Shown: positions 54,309 to 63,423, counted from the stretch's first letter. The stretch is 64,000 nucleotides of DNA from Micromonospora sp. PLK6-60 (GCF_019890675.1 NZ_JAIOAA010000001.1:62001-126000), one strand, 5' to 3'. Translations and numbers: made by a program. Notes: generated by a model not told the origin, from the sequence alone.

Positions 54309-56438
54309 ATGCGCAGACTTCTCAGATCCGTTCTCGGCGCGGCCACCGGCGTCGTGGCGGCGCTCGCGCTGACCACCGCCGCCACCCCGGCCAGCGCCGC
54401 CGATGCCCCGTACGAGGTGCTGGTCTTCTCCAAGACCGCCGGCTTCCGGCACGACGCCATCCCGGTCGGCATCCAGACCATCCGTGATCTCGGCGCGGCG
54501 AACAACTTCACCGTCACCGCGACCGAGGACGCCACCCAGTTCACCACCACCAACCTGGCCCGGTTCAAGGCGGTGGTCTTCCTCAACACCACCGGCGACG
54601 TGCTCAACGCGACCCAGCAGACCGCGTTCGAGTCGTACATCGGCTCCGGCGGGGGCTACGTCGGGGTGCACTCCGCCGCCGACACCGAGTACGACTGGCC
54701 GTTCTACGGCAACCTGGTCGGCGCCTGGTTCGCCTCGCACCCGGCCATCCAGGCGGCGGCGGTCAAGGTGGAGGACCGGGCGCACGCCGCCACCGCGCAC
54801 CTGCCCCAGCGCTGGACCCGCACCGACGAGTGGTACGACTACCGCACCAACGCCCGGTCCACCGCGCACGTGCTGGCCAGCCTCGACGAGTCCTCGTACT
54901 CCGGTGGCTCGATGGGTGGCGACCACCCGCACGTCTGGTGCAAGACCTACAGCGGCGGCCGGTCCTTCTACACCGGCGGCGGGCACACCCAGGCGTCGTA
55001 CGCCGAGCCGGCCTTCCGGGCCCACCTGCTGGGCGGCATCCGGTACGCGGCCGGCCGGACCAAGGCCGACTGCCGGCCGGAGACCGGCTACACCGCGCTG
55101 TACAACGGCTCGACCACCGGCTGGTCGCAGGCCGGGCCGGGCAGCTTCAGCAACTCCGACGCCACCCTCACCTCGTCCGGTGGCATGGGCATGCTCTGGT
55201 ACAGCGCCAAGCAGTTCGCGCCCAGCTACTCGCTCAAGCTGGACTGGAAGCTGGTGGGGGACCACAACTCCGGGGTAATCATCGGCTTCCCGCCGACGAA
55301 CGACCCGCAGGCCGCTCTGGACACCGGCTACGAGGTGCAGATCGACGCCACCGACGCGGTGGACCGCACCACCGGCTCGATCTATGCCATCAAGGCCCCC
55401 GACACCGCCGCCCGGGACGCCGCGCTCAACCCGCCGGGCGAGTGGAACACCTTCGAACTGCTGGTCGAGGGGGAACGCCTCCAGGTCTTCCTGAACGGGG
55501 TGAAGATCAACGACTTCACCAACACCGACCCGAACCGGCAACTCGACGGCCACATCGGCATCCAGAACCACGGTACGGGCGACAACGTGTCGTTCCGCAA
55601 CATCCGGATCAAGGAACTCGGTGGCACCACCCCACCGCCCACCGGCGACGTCACCGTGCAGGCCGAGTCGTACGTCTCGGGCAGCGGGATCAGCCGGGTC
55701 AGCAAGGGTTCCGCGCGGGGCGGGCAGGTCGTCGGTGACATCCACAACGGCGACTGGGTCGGCTACCAGAACCTCGCCCTGACCGGGGTCAACCAGCTGC
55801 GGGCCCGGGTCGCCTCCGCCGGCTCCGGTGGCACCCTCGCGGTGCGCAGCGGTTCGGCCACCGGCCCGATCCTCGGCCAGGTCGCGGTGCCGGTGACCGG
55901 CGGCTGGGAGACGTACACCACCGTCACCGCCAATCTCACCGGGGTCCCGACCGGCACCCAGCCGCTCTACCTGACCTTCTCGGGTGGCTCCGGGTTCCTC
56001 TTCGACGTCGACGAGTTCACCCTGGGCACCGGCGGCACCACGCCACCACCGTCGACCCGGACCGGGCGGATCGTGGGGCTGGGTGGCAAGTGCCTGGATG
56101 TCAACGGCGGCTCCACCGCCGACGGCACCAAGATCCAGATCTGGACCTGCAACACCGGCACCAACCAGCAGTGGACGGTGACCCCCAACAGCACCATCAA
56201 GGCACTCAACAAGTGCCTGGACGTCGCCGGCGGCGCCTCCGCCGACGGCACCAGGATCCAACTGTGGACCTGCACCGGCGGAGCCAGCCAGAACTGGTCG
56301 GCCCAAACCGACGGCTCACTGCGCAACCCGCAGACCGGCAAGTGCCTCGACGTGTCCAACAACAGCTCCACCGACGGCCAGGCCGTGCACCTGTGGACCT
56401 GCCACGGCGGCGCCAACCAGAAGTGGACCCTGCCCTGA
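54309..56438 (+). CDS. Secreted ThuA-DUF1080-CBM6-CBM13 multidomain protein
   Basis: A 709-aa exported protein. Signal peptide to about residue 31 (AALALTTAATPASAA). ThuA-like domain about 35-250 (LVFSKTAGFRHDAIPVGIQTI; GGGYVGVHSAADTEYDWPFYGNLVGAWF; GGDHPHVWCKTYSGGRSFY). DUF1080 (3-keto-disaccharide hydrolase-like) jelly-roll about 261-437 (ALYNGSTTGWSQAG, SGVIIGFPP, YEVQIDATD, GEWNTFELLVEGERLQVFLNG). CBM6 about 448-574 and CBM13 about 587-709. RBS GGAGAG precedes the ATG. ThuA and DUF1080 proteins recur in 3-keto-sugar metabolism, so this may cleave glycosides first oxidised at C3 by the dehydrogenases encoded upstream; that link is inferred. Confidence 0.85.
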   Translation: MRRLLRSVLGAATGVVAALALTTAATPASAADAPYEVLVFSKTAGFRHDAIPVGIQTIRDLGAANNFTVTATEDATQFTTTNLARFKAVVFLNTTGDVLNATQQTAFESYIGSGGGYVGVHSAADTEYDWPFYGNLVGAWFASHPAIQAAAVKVEDRAHAATAHLPQRWTRTDEWYDYRTNARSTAHVLASLDESSYSGGSMGGDHPHVWCKTYSGGRSFYTGGGHTQASYAEPAFRAHLLGGIRYAAGRTKADCRPETGYTALYNGSTTGWSQAGPGSFSNSDATLTSSGGMGMLWYSAKQFAPSYSLKLDWKLVGDHNSGVIIGFPPTNDPQAALDTGYEVQIDATDAVDRTTGSIYAIKAPDTAARDAALNPPGEWNTFELLVEGERLQVFLNGVKINDFTNTDPNRQLDGHIGIQNHGTGDNVSFRNIRIKELGGTTPPPTGDVTVQAESYVSGSGISRVSKGSARGGQVVGDIHNGDWVGYQNLALTGVNQLRARVASAGSGGTLAVRSGSATGPILGQVAVPVTGGWETYTTVTANLTGVPTGTQPLYLTFSGGSGFLFDVDEFTLGTGGTTPPPSTRTGRIVGLGGKCLDVNGGSTADGTKIQIWTCNTGTNQQWTVTPNSTIKALNKCLDVAGGASADGTRIQLWTCTGGASQNWSAQTDGSLRNPQTGKCLDVSNNSSTDGQAVHLWTCHGGANQKWTLP

Positions 56439-56496
56439 CCTGAAAGGAAGGGCCCCCGGTTAACGCATTCCGTTGTACAGGGGGCCCCTCCTAACC
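56308..56496 (+). repeat. Direct repeat copy 2 (3' end of CBM13 gene plus hairpin element)
   Basis: Partner of 54106-54294, offset by exactly 2202 bp. The two mismatches are at 56449 (A for G) and 56460 (T for C), both in the non-coding hairpin; the coding 3' ends are identical. This suggests recent duplication or gene conversion. Confidence 0.93.
56445..56492. terminator. Intergenic hairpin element, copy 2
   Basis: Same element as 54243-54290, with the left arm AGGAAGGGCCCCC carrying one mismatch. It sits directly after the stop of the third cluster gene. Confidence 0.75.
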
Positions 56497-56502
56497 ATTG
56501 GT

Positions 56503-56532
56503 CCCTCGCCGTCGACGGCGCGGCGGCGAGGG
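56503..56532. terminator. Convergent terminator hairpin
   Basis: CCCTCGCCG (56503-56511) and CGGCGAGGG (56524-56532) form a 9-bp stem between the ThuA-DUF1080 gene and the opposing enolase-type gene. Confidence 0.7.
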
Positions 56533-56553
56533 GTAGCGGGCCGGGACCGTCGG

Positions 56554-57777
56554 TCAGTGCCGGGCGATCGGCGACACCTCGTTGCGGGACTGGACCGGCG
56601 GGACGGGAAGCGCCCCTGCGGTGGCGACGCCGTCGGCCCCGGCCAGCAGCCGACGTCCGGCCCGTTCGGGCCGGACGTCGGGGCCGTCGGCCGTCCGCGC
56701 CCGCGGGCGGCCGACGGCCGCCCGGATCCGGTCCTCGTCGACCCGGACCCCCAGCCCGGGCGAGTCACCGAGGATGAACGCGCCGTCCGCGACGTGCAGG
56801 TCGATGGTGACGCCGACCGGCGGGTGCAGGTCCTGCAGCTCGCTGGTCAGGTGGTTCGGCACCGAGGTCGCCGCGTGCAGCAGCCCGACCGGGGTGTTGC
56901 CGATCGGGCTCACCGGCAGGTCGTAGGCGTGGGCCAGGGCGGCGACCCGCAGGAAGTGGGTCACTCCGCCGACCGCGGCCGTCTGCACGATGTCGACCGC
57001 CCCGGCGGCGATCAGCGGCCGGTACTGTTCGAGCCCGGTGAGGTTCTCCCCGGTGGCCACCGACGCGCGCACTCCCCGGCCGACCGCGGCGAGGCCCTCG
57101 GCGTCCCAGCGGCGGACGGGCTCCTCGATCCAGATCAGGTCGAGGGTGCGTTCGATCTCGCAGACGTGCCGGACGGCCTGCTTACGGGTCCACGCCTCGT
57201 TCACGTCGAGCATGAGCCCGGGCCGCGGGCCGTCCCCGCCCTCGGCCAGCACCTCCCGGACCAGCCAGAGCCGGTGCCGGTCCCGCTCGATGTCGAGGCC
57301 GCCCTTGAGCTTGGCGGCCCGCAGCCCGTACCGGGCGTAGGCGTCGTACGTCGCGACGAGCTGGTCGTCGGTCAGCGCGATGTCCAGACCGGAGGCGTAC
57401 GCGGGGACCACCCGGTCGCGCCCGCCCAGCAGTCGCCACAGCGGCTGGCCGGCGGCCTGCGCCTTGATGTCCCACAGGGCGGTGTCGAGCGCGCCGATGG
57501 TGCCGAACACCGGGCCGGCGTGGCCCGCCTTGAAGGTGTGCCGCAACATCCGGTCGTAGAGCGTCGTCACGGCACGGGGGTCCTCGCCGTGGATGGCCGC
57601 GAAGATCCGTTCGATCTCGACGTGCGGCCCGATGCCGAATCCCGCGATGCCCTCGTCGGTGTCGACGATGACGATCGGCACCGGGACCGCCCCGTCGGCG
57701 AAGACGCCGTTGGCGTCGCCGACGGGCCGCCCCCATTCCTGCACGGTGGTGAGTGTGCGATAGCCGGTGATCCGCAT
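56554..57777 (-). CDS. Enolase-superfamily (mandelate racemase/muconate lactonising-like) enzyme
   Basis: A 407-aa enzyme likely dehydrating or racemising an acid sugar. Active-site blocks are AAKLKGGLDIERD (KxK catalytic lysines), LMLDVNEAWTRKQA (Asp ligand), IWIEEPVRRWD (Glu ligand), ATGENLTGLEQY (Glu ligand) and SPIGNTPVGLLHAATSVPN. The last 45 residues (RPRARTADGPDVRPERAG...) look like an unstructured extension. It is the last gene of the importer operon at 57779-60859, 1 bp after the permease stop. The substrate is unknown. Confidence 0.83.
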   Translation of the reverse strand: MRITGYRTLTTVQEWGRPVGDANGVFADGAVPVPIVIVDTDEGIAGFGIGPHVEIERIFAAIHGEDPRAVTTLYDRMLRHTFKAGHAGPVFGTIGALDTALWDIKAQAAGQPLWRLLGGRDRVVPAYASGLDIALTDDQLVATYDAYARYGLRAAKLKGGLDIERDRHRLWLVREVLAEGGDGPRPGLMLDVNEAWTRKQAVRHVCEIERTLDLIWIEEPVRRWDAEGLAAVGRGVRASVATGENLTGLEQYRPLIAAGAVDIVQTAAVGGVTHFLRVAALAHAYDLPVSPIGNTPVGLLHAATSVPNHLTSELQDLHPPVGVTIDLHVADGAFILGDSPGLGVRVDEDRIRAAVGRPRARTADGPDVRPERAGRRLLAGADGVATAGALPVPPVQSRNEVSPIARH

Positions 57778-57778
57778 G

Positions 57779-58606
57779 TCAGCCCTTCGTGGAGCCGGCG
57801 GCGACGCCGTCGGCGATCTGGCGCTGGAGGAAGAGGTAGACCACCAGGACCGGTACCGCGGCGATCAGCACTCCCGAGGCGAAGGTGGGGATGTCGTCGG
57901 AGTACTGGCCACGCAGCGAGGTCACGCCGATCATGAGCGTCCGGTGTTCCGCCGAGGGCATCATCACCAGCGACATGAGGACGTCGTTCCAGCAGAACAG
58001 GGCGTCGAGGATGCCGACCGACAACAGGGCCGGGGTGCCCAGGGGCAGCATGATCCGGCGGTACACGCCGTACACGCTGCTGCCGTCGATCCGGGCCGCG
58101 TCGATGATCTCGGGCGGGATGGCCCGGTAGTAGCTGGTCATCAGGAAGACGGTGAAGGGCAGGAACTGGGCCACGTAGACGAGAACCAGACCGGGGTACG
58201 TGTCGATGAGCGCGGTGTCGGCCATGATCCGGGCGAGCGGCACCATGATCACTTGGAAGGGTACGAAGAGCCCGGCGAGGCAGCCGAGGAACAGCGCCGA
58301 CGAGCCGCGGAACCGGAGCTGGCTGAGGGCGAAGCCGGCCATCGACCCGAGCAGCAGCAGCAGGACCACCGACGACGTCACCACGAGCAGCGAGTTGACG
58401 AAGTAGCGGCCCATGCCGACGCTGTTCCACGCCGTGGCGATGTTGTCCCACCGCAGGGCGTCGGCCAGGGCGAACCGGTCCAGAACGTAGTCGCGCCGGG
58501 TCTTCATCGCCACGTTCGCGGTGAACAACAGCGGATAGATCGTCCCCAGCGCGAGCAGCGCCATCGGAACGGCCAGCAGCCACCGGCTCAGCCGGATGCG
58601 AGACAT
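57779..58606 (-). CDS. CUT1 sugar ABC transporter permease (MalG type)
   Basis: A 275-aa permease with six predicted helices and the EAA loop EIIDAARIDGSSVYGVYRRIMLPLGTPAL. It shares one base with the stop of the upstream permease gene (TGATG). No ATPase gene is in this operon. Confidence 0.92.
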   Translation of the reverse strand: MSRIRLSRWLLAVPMALLALGTIYPLLFTANVAMKTRRDYVLDRFALADALRWDNIATAWNSVGMGRYFVNSLLVVTSSVVLLLLLGSMAGFALSQLRFRGSSALFLGCLAGLFVPFQVIMVPLARIMADTALIDTYPGLVLVYVAQFLPFTVFLMTSYYRAIPPEIIDAARIDGSSVYGVYRRIMLPLGTPALLSVGILDALFCWNDVLMSLVMMPSAEHRTLMIGVTSLRGQYSDDIPTFASGVLIAAVPVLVVYLFLQRQIADGVAAGSTKG

Positions 58607-59586
58607 CAGTCCTCCCGTCCGGCCCGCCTGAGCAGGCTGACCTGGAGCAACCCCACGACGAGCATGATCACGAAGAGCACCGTCGACGCCGCCGAGGCGA
58701 GGGCGGGCCGGTTCAGCTGGCCCTGCTGGATCCAGATGTAGTACTCCGGCAGGTAGGTGGACCCCTCCGGGCCGCCGCTGGTCATCACGAAGAGCAGGCC
58801 GAACATCGAGGTCAGCATCCCGATCATCGTGGTCACGAAGACGAACGCGATGGTGCGGGACAGGCCCGGGACGATCACGTGCCGGATCAACTGGGCCAGC
58901 GACGCCCCGTCCACCCGGGCCGCGTCCAGCAGCGCGGCGTCCAGGGTGGCGAACCCGGCGAGGAACACCACGAGCGCCATGCCGAAGGTGGCCCAGACGT
59001 GTACGCCGACCACCACGAACTTCGCCACGTCCGGATTGCCGAGCCAGTCCACCGGGCCGATGCCGGCCGTTGCGAGGACGGCGTTGAGCGGGCCGTCGAC
59101 GGCGAGCAGGAGATTGAAGATGGCGCCGACGATGACCGGTGAGAGCACCGCGGGAAAGAAGTAGACGCTGCGGTAGAAGCGGTGCCCGGGCACCCGCAGG
59201 TAGATGAAGGTCGCGAGCAGCCCCGGGATCGCCACCGCCACCGGGAGCAGCAGCACCAGCAGCCCGACGTTGCCCAGCGCGGTCCGGAACAGCGGGTCGT
59301 CGAGCAGTTCGAGGTAGTTGTCGAGACCGACCGCCGTCCCGTTGCGCGGACCGTCGCCGGTGAAGGAGAAGTTGACGCCGAGCAGCAGCGGATACAGCCG
59401 CAGCAGCACGATGATCAGGACGGCCGGGGCGACCAGCACGTACGGGGCGAGACGCTCGGCCCGCGAACCACCGCCGACGGTCCGCGGGCCGGCACCACGA
59501 CGGCGGCCGGACGTCCCGGCCGGCGCCCCGTCGGTCCGCCCGGGTGGTACCGGGCGGACCGACGGCCGCGCGCTCGCGGTCGACAC
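58606..59586 (-). CDS. CUT1 sugar ABC transporter permease (MalF type)
   Basis: A 326-aa permease with a basic, Pro/Gly-rich N-terminal tail of about 45 residues, then helices starting at LAPYVLVAPAVLIIVLLRLYPLL. The EAA loop is ALLDAARVDGASLAQLIRHVIVPGLSR. The GTG start lies 4 bp after the binding-protein stop. Confidence 0.91.
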   Translation of the reverse strand: MSTASARPSVRPVPPGRTDGAPAGTSGRRRGAGPRTVGGGSRAERLAPYVLVAPAVLIIVLLRLYPLLLGVNFSFTGDGPRNGTAVGLDNYLELLDDPLFRTALGNVGLLVLLLPVAVAIPGLLATFIYLRVPGHRFYRSVYFFPAVLSPVIVGAIFNLLLAVDGPLNAVLATAGIGPVDWLGNPDVAKFVVVGVHVWATFGMALVVFLAGFATLDAALLDAARVDGASLAQLIRHVIVPGLSRTIAFVFVTTMIGMLTSMFGLLFVMTSGGPEGSTYLPEYYIWIQQGQLNRPALASAASTVLFVIMLVVGLLQVSLLRRAGRED

Positions 59587-59590
59587 GACC

Positions 59591-60859
59591 TCAGCCCGCC
59601 TGGTCGGAAGCGGCCAGCTGCTTCACCGCCTCGTCGACGGTGACCGAACCGCTGAGCAGTTGCTGGGAGAGCCGCCCCATCAGATCCAGGGTCTTGGAGG
59701 AGAGCGCCACGTGCAGGGCGGGCTTGCCGCCCTTGAGCTCGGCGACGATCGAGGCGGCGGCGGGGCCGCCCGCCGACACGTCGATCGTGGTGTCGGCGGC
59801 GATCGCGCCGGCGTCGGCGTAGAACGCCTTGAGCGCGTCGGTCGAGGTCAGCGAGCGGACGAGGTCGGCGGCCACCCGGGGGTCCTTCGTCCATTTCGCG
59901 ACCGCGTAGCCGATGCCGCCGTCGTAGGGCAGGCTCGGGGTGGTGCCGGGGGTGACGACCGGCGCCCGCATCACGCCGAGCTTCTCGGCGGTCAGGAACT
60001 CGTTGAAATCCTTCCAGTGCCCCACGTCCGACATCAGCCCGATGACGTGCGCGGCCTTGCCGGACTGGAACAGCGCGAAGGAGTCGTTGAACATCGCGGT
60101 CGAGTTGGCCCCCTTGTTGTTCAAGCCCGCGTCGCCCGCGTCCTTCCAGAGCTGGAAGACCCGCTTCACGTCTGGCGAGTTCCAGTCCCGCTTGCCGGCG
60201 ATCCAGTCGTCGTACTCCGTCGCGGTGAGGATGCCGGAGCCCAGGGCGGACAGCCAGAACTGGATCCCGGCGCCCTCCTTGTTGCCGAGGGCGAAGCACG
60301 ATGCGCCGGCCTTGCCGATGGCGGCGCAGTTCGCGACGAAGTCGTCCCAGGTGGTGGCCGGCCGCTCCGGATCGAGGCCGGCCTTCTGGTAGATCGTCTT
60401 GTTGTAGTAGATGGGGTGGCCCTGCAGCGTCACCGGCCCGGCGTAGGTCTTGCCGTCCTTGGTGAAGGCGTCCCAGCCGGCCAGCCGCTCCTTGTCCGCG
60501 GTCACGTACTCGTCCAGGGGCACCAGCGAGTCCACCCGGTCGCGGATCTGGCCGCCGCCGTTGAACAGCATGACGTCGGGGCCCTTGCCGGACTGGAGGG
60601 CCGCGCCGAGCAGCGTGTAGTACTGGTCGAACGGTTGCGCGACGAACTCGACCGTCACCTTCGGGTGCTTCTTGGCGAAGTCGGCCTTCGCCTTCTCCAG
60701 GTAGCCGGCCGCGGATGCCTCACCGGACTTCCAGTCCCAGACCACCAGCTTGCCCGCGGACCCGCCGCCGGGGGCGGGGTCGGAACCGGTGGCGCTTCCG
60801 CAGCCCGTCATCGCCAGTGTCACAACGAGGACCGCCGACCAGAGTGCTCGCTGTTTCAT
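59591..60859 (-). CDS. Sugar-binding lipoprotein of CUT1 ABC importer
   Basis: A 422-aa MalE-type binding protein with lipobox MTGC. Motifs include KLVVWDWKSGEASAAGYLEKAKADFAKKHP, GKGPDVMLFNGGGQIRD and KAAHVIGLMSDVGHWKDFNEF. It is the first gene of the operon and is divergent from the GntR regulator gene. Operon partners suggest an acid sugar or oligosaccharide ligand. Confidence 0.91.
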   Translation of the reverse strand: MKQRALWSAVLVVTLAMTGCGSATGSDPAPGGGSAGKLVVWDWKSGEASAAGYLEKAKADFAKKHPKVTVEFVAQPFDQYYTLLGAALQSGKGPDVMLFNGGGQIRDRVDSLVPLDEYVTADKERLAGWDAFTKDGKTYAGPVTLQGHPIYYNKTIYQKAGLDPERPATTWDDFVANCAAIGKAGASCFALGNKEGAGIQFWLSALGSGILTATEYDDWIAGKRDWNSPDVKRVFQLWKDAGDAGLNNKGANSTAMFNDSFALFQSGKAAHVIGLMSDVGHWKDFNEFLTAEKLGVMRAPVVTPGTTPSLPYDGGIGYAVAKWTKDPRVAADLVRSLTSTDALKAFYADAGAIAADTTIDVSAGGPAAASIVAELKGGKPALHVALSSKTLDLMGRLSQQLLSGSVTVDEAVKQLAASDQAG

Positions 60860-60932
60860 CGTCGTCTCCTACGAAAGGGAGTGGTTGACGGCTCGACCGT
60901 CCAACCAGGATGAGATCGGAAAGTAACTCGTA

Positions 60933-60945
60933 TGACGTCTGACGT
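60933..60945. promoter_or_regulatory. Candidate GntR operator upstream of gntR and the importer operon
   Basis: TGACGTCTGACGT contains two TGACGT units one base apart, and TGACGTCA at 60940-60947 is a palindrome. It lies in the divergent promoter region. The same arrangement (TGACGTATGACGT on the minus strand) occurs at 63424-63436 before the CBM13-CE1 esterase gene. Confidence 0.65.
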
Positions 60946-60991
60946 CAACGGTTCCCCGTACACTGACCTCGGACGTCTGATCGGAGGGCAC

Positions 60992-61762
60992 ATGACGCCA
61001 TCGCCGGAGACGGCACTGAATGCCCTGGCCGCACCGGCCTGGACACGGCGACCGACCAACCTCGCCCGCGCCGTCACCGCCGAGCTGGTGGAGCGGATCG
61101 TCCGCGGGGTGCACCCGGCCGGGACGGCCCTGCCGCCCGAGCCGATCCTCTGCGAGACCTTCTCGGTGAGCCGGACCGTCGTCCGCGAGGCGGTGAAGAT
61201 CCTCCAGGAGAAGGGCCTGGTGCAGGTCCGCCAGGGCGCCGGCACCATGGTCAACCCGCCGTCGAGGTGGGACATGCTGGACGAGCTCGTCCTCGGGGCC
61301 ACCATCGCCGAGGAGGACGGCCTCGACATCCTCGACGATCTGGTCGTCACCCGGCGGCTGCTGGAGTCCGACATGGCGAACGTCGCCGCCCGCGTCGCCG
61401 ACCCGCGGACCGTGGACCGGCTGCGCACCCTGGTGGACGAGATGGACGAGCTCGTCGACGACCACGTCGCCTACCACGAGCACGACCGGACCTTCCACGA
61501 CACGGTCATGCAGGCCTCCGGAAACCGCATCGCCCGCGGTGTCGTCCGTGCACTGGAGAGCCAGGTCGTCAACACCGCCCGGTACATGGGCCGCACCGAG
61601 CGGTCCCTGTGCGTGGCGTCCAACCGCGGGCACCGCCACATCTACGAGCGGATCGCCGCCCATGACCCCAACGGCGCCGCCGAGGCGATGTTCACCCACA
61701 TCACCGAGGCCTGGCTGGTCCGGCGCGGCGGCTCGGGCAAGCCCACCCGACTGCGGCGCTGA
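60992..61762 (+). CDS. GntR-family (FadR-type) transcriptional regulator
   Basis: A 256-aa regulator. The winged helix-turn-helix contains GTALPPEPILCETFSVSRTVVREAVKILQEKGLVQVRQGAGTMV, and the C-terminal all-helical FCD domain has ESDMANVAARVADPRTVDRL, DRTFHDTVMQASGN and HRHIYERIAAHDPNGAAEAMFTHI with metal-binding His/Asp. I choose ATG 60992 because CGGAGGG lies 4 nt upstream; an in-frame ATG at 60932 sits inside the putative operator and would add 20 residues foreign to the family. It likely represses the divergent importer/enolase operon and perhaps the esterase at 61848-63248. Confidence 0.88.
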   Translation: MTPSPETALNALAAPAWTRRPTNLARAVTAELVERIVRGVHPAGTALPPEPILCETFSVSRTVVREAVKILQEKGLVQVRQGAGTMVNPPSRWDMLDELVLGATIAEEDGLDILDDLVVTRRLLESDMANVAARVADPRTVDRLRTLVDEMDELVDDHVAYHEHDRTFHDTVMQASGNRIARGVVRALESQVVNTARYMGRTERSLCVASNRGHRHIYERIAAHDPNGAAEAMFTHITEAWLVRRGGSGKPTRLRR

Positions 61763-61775
61763 CCCCGCGCGGCGC

Positions 61776-61813
61776 GGCAGCCGCCACTCCCCCGATCGGG
61801 AGTGGCGACTGCC
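61776..61813. terminator. Convergent terminator hairpin
   Basis: GGCAGCCGCCACTCCC (61776-61791) and GGGAGTGGCGACTGCC (61798-61813) form a 16-bp stem with one mismatch and a 6-nt loop, between the convergent gntR and esterase genes. Confidence 0.87.
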
Positions 61814-61847
61814 ACCCGGCTGCGCCATCAGCCGCGTCGAGACGAGA

Positions 61848-63248
61848 TCAGGAAAACTGCGCGAAGAACCGCCAGATCTCGCCCTTGGTCCAGGTCGTCA
61901 CGCCACTCTCGGCGTACGTGCCGTCGACCGGGCCCGGCATGTGACCGTTGTCGAACGCCGCCCACTGCACCGGGTACCCGGCCCGGCAGCCCGAGTAGGT
62001 GGTGGTGATGTGGGTACGGCTGCCCCCGCCCGGCTCGGGCGGGTTCTGCGCGGTGCAGCCGTTGTTGCGGACGAAGGTGTCCCGCAGCGCCCGGCCCTGG
62101 CTGATGTTCAGCACGTTGTCCGTGATGCCGTGCAGCCCGAAGTAGGCGATGGGCTGGGTGCCGCCGCTGCACCCGCTGATCTGCGCCCCGGAGATCACCG
62201 CGACGGCCCGGAAGACGTCGGCCCGCGCACAGGCCAGCGCGTAGCTCATCCCGCCGCCCCAGCTGAAGCCGAGAGCGAAGCGCTGCCTCGGGTTGACGCA
62301 CAGGTCGCTCTCGATCCGCCGGATGATGTTGTCGACGAAGGTGACGTCCTCACCGCCGTTGTTCGCCCAGCCGTTGCCGAAGCCCTGCGGGGCGACCAGG
62401 ATCGCGCTGTTGTTCGACTGCTCCTGCTGGCCGTAGTAGGACCAGGCGGCCCCGCTGGTGCCGCCGGAGGAAATCTCCTGCATGGTGCCGCCGCGCCAGT
62501 GGAACGCGAAGATCAGCCGGTACGGGTTGTTGTTGTTGTAGTTCGCCGGCACCCGCAGGATGAACTGCCGGTTCTGGCCGTTGCTCTGGATGGTGTGCGT
62601 GCCGCTGGACAGCGTCGGGGCCTTGCCGCACCCGCTGCCGCCCGTCGGCGGCGGGGTGGTCGGCGGGGTGCCGCCACCGTCGACCCGGACGAGCTGCCAC
62701 TGCTGGTTGGCGCCGTTCCAGTCGGCGTACTGCACGATGTTCGCGCCGTCGGCGGTGGAGGCGCCCTGCACCTCGACGACCTTGCCGCTGTGCCGGCTGA
62801 TCAGCCGGACGTGGCCGCCGTCGGAGTCCGCCAGCCGGAACTGCTGGTTGGTCCCGTTGGTGTCGGACCACTGCACGATCGCGCCGCCGTCGGCGGTCGA
62901 GAAGTTGTACACGTCGAGCACCTTGCCCGAGTGCCGGGACTTCAGCCGGTAGTAGCCGCCGCCGGAGTCCACGAACTGCCACTGCTGGTTGGCGCCGTTG
63001 TTGCGCGTCCACTGGCTGATCCGCGCGCCGTCGTTGGTGGCCGACGCGTACAGGTCCAACGCCTTGCCGCTGTTGCGGTTCACCAGGACGTACCAGGCGC
63101 TGGTGTCCACCGTCGCCGCCGCCGCGGGCGCCGTGTTCGCCACGACCAGCCCGGTCGCCGCCATGATCGCGGCGGCCGCCACGGCCAGGACTGACCGCCA
63201 GCCGCGGCGGGGTGGGGAGGCGGGACGGGCCTCACCGATGGCCTTCAT
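61848..63248 (-). CDS. Secreted CBM13-CE1 esterase (feruloyl/acetylxylan or PHB-depolymerase-like)
   Basis: A 466-aa exported protein. Signal peptide to about residue 44 (SVLAVAAAAIMAATGLVVANTAPAAAA). Residues about 48-190 are a ricin-type CBM13 with NQQW and NQQF repeats and HSGKVLDVYN/HSGKVVEVQG motifs. After a Pro/Thr/Gly linker, residues about 205-466 form a CE1-type hydrolase: LIFAFHWRGGTMQ, nucleophile elbow GFSWGGGMSYALACA (Ser329), Asp in LHGITDNVLN and His in FDNGHMPGPVDG. The ATG at 63248 has AAGGAG upstream. LacI-type and GntR-type candidate operators lie 160-190 bp upstream. The exact ester substrate is not resolved. Confidence 0.87.
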   Translation of the reverse strand: MKAIGEARPASPPRRGWRSVLAVAAAAIMAATGLVVANTAPAAAATVDTSAWYVLVNRNSGKALDLYASATNDGARISQWTRNNGANQQWQFVDSGGGYYRLKSRHSGKVLDVYNFSTADGGAIVQWSDTNGTNQQFRLADSDGGHVRLISRHSGKVVEVQGASTADGANIVQYADWNGANQQWQLVRVDGGGTPPTTPPPTGGSGCGKAPTLSSGTHTIQSNGQNRQFILRVPANYNNNNPYRLIFAFHWRGGTMQEISSGGTSGAAWSYYGQQEQSNNSAILVAPQGFGNGWANNGGEDVTFVDNIIRRIESDLCVNPRQRFALGFSWGGGMSYALACARADVFRAVAVISGAQISGCSGGTQPIAYFGLHGITDNVLNISQGRALRDTFVRNNGCTAQNPPEPGGGSRTHITTTYSGCRAGYPVQWAAFDNGHMPGPVDGTYAESGVTTWTKGEIWRFFAQFS

Positions 63249-63410
63249 GGTCCACTCCTTCGCTCGGGGCCCCACCCGCGAGCGGAACCCGCGCGCGTGC
63301 CCAGGGGTGTGTGCCGGCGTCTGGTGGTGGCGTCGGCAGGGAGGTGTGGTGCGTGGGGGGAATCGGGCCGGCGGTGCCCGGCCACCGGATGACCCGTTCG
63401 TGACAGCGAA

Positions 63411-63422
63411 GTTAGCGCTAAC
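63411..63422. promoter_or_regulatory. LacI-type operator upstream of CBM13-CE1 esterase
   Basis: GTTAGCGCTAAC is a perfect 12-bp palindrome, flanked by A-rich bases. It shares AGCGCTAAC with the site at 26741-26756 upstream of the other CE1-type esterase. No LacI gene lies nearby. Confidence 0.72.
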
Positions 63423-63423
63423 A

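Noticed and set aside
60932..60991. Upstream in-frame ATG for the GntR gene
   Set aside because: It sits within the candidate operator, lacks a ribosome-binding site, and adds 20 residues not seen in FadR-type regulators; ATG 60992 has CGGAGGG upstream.
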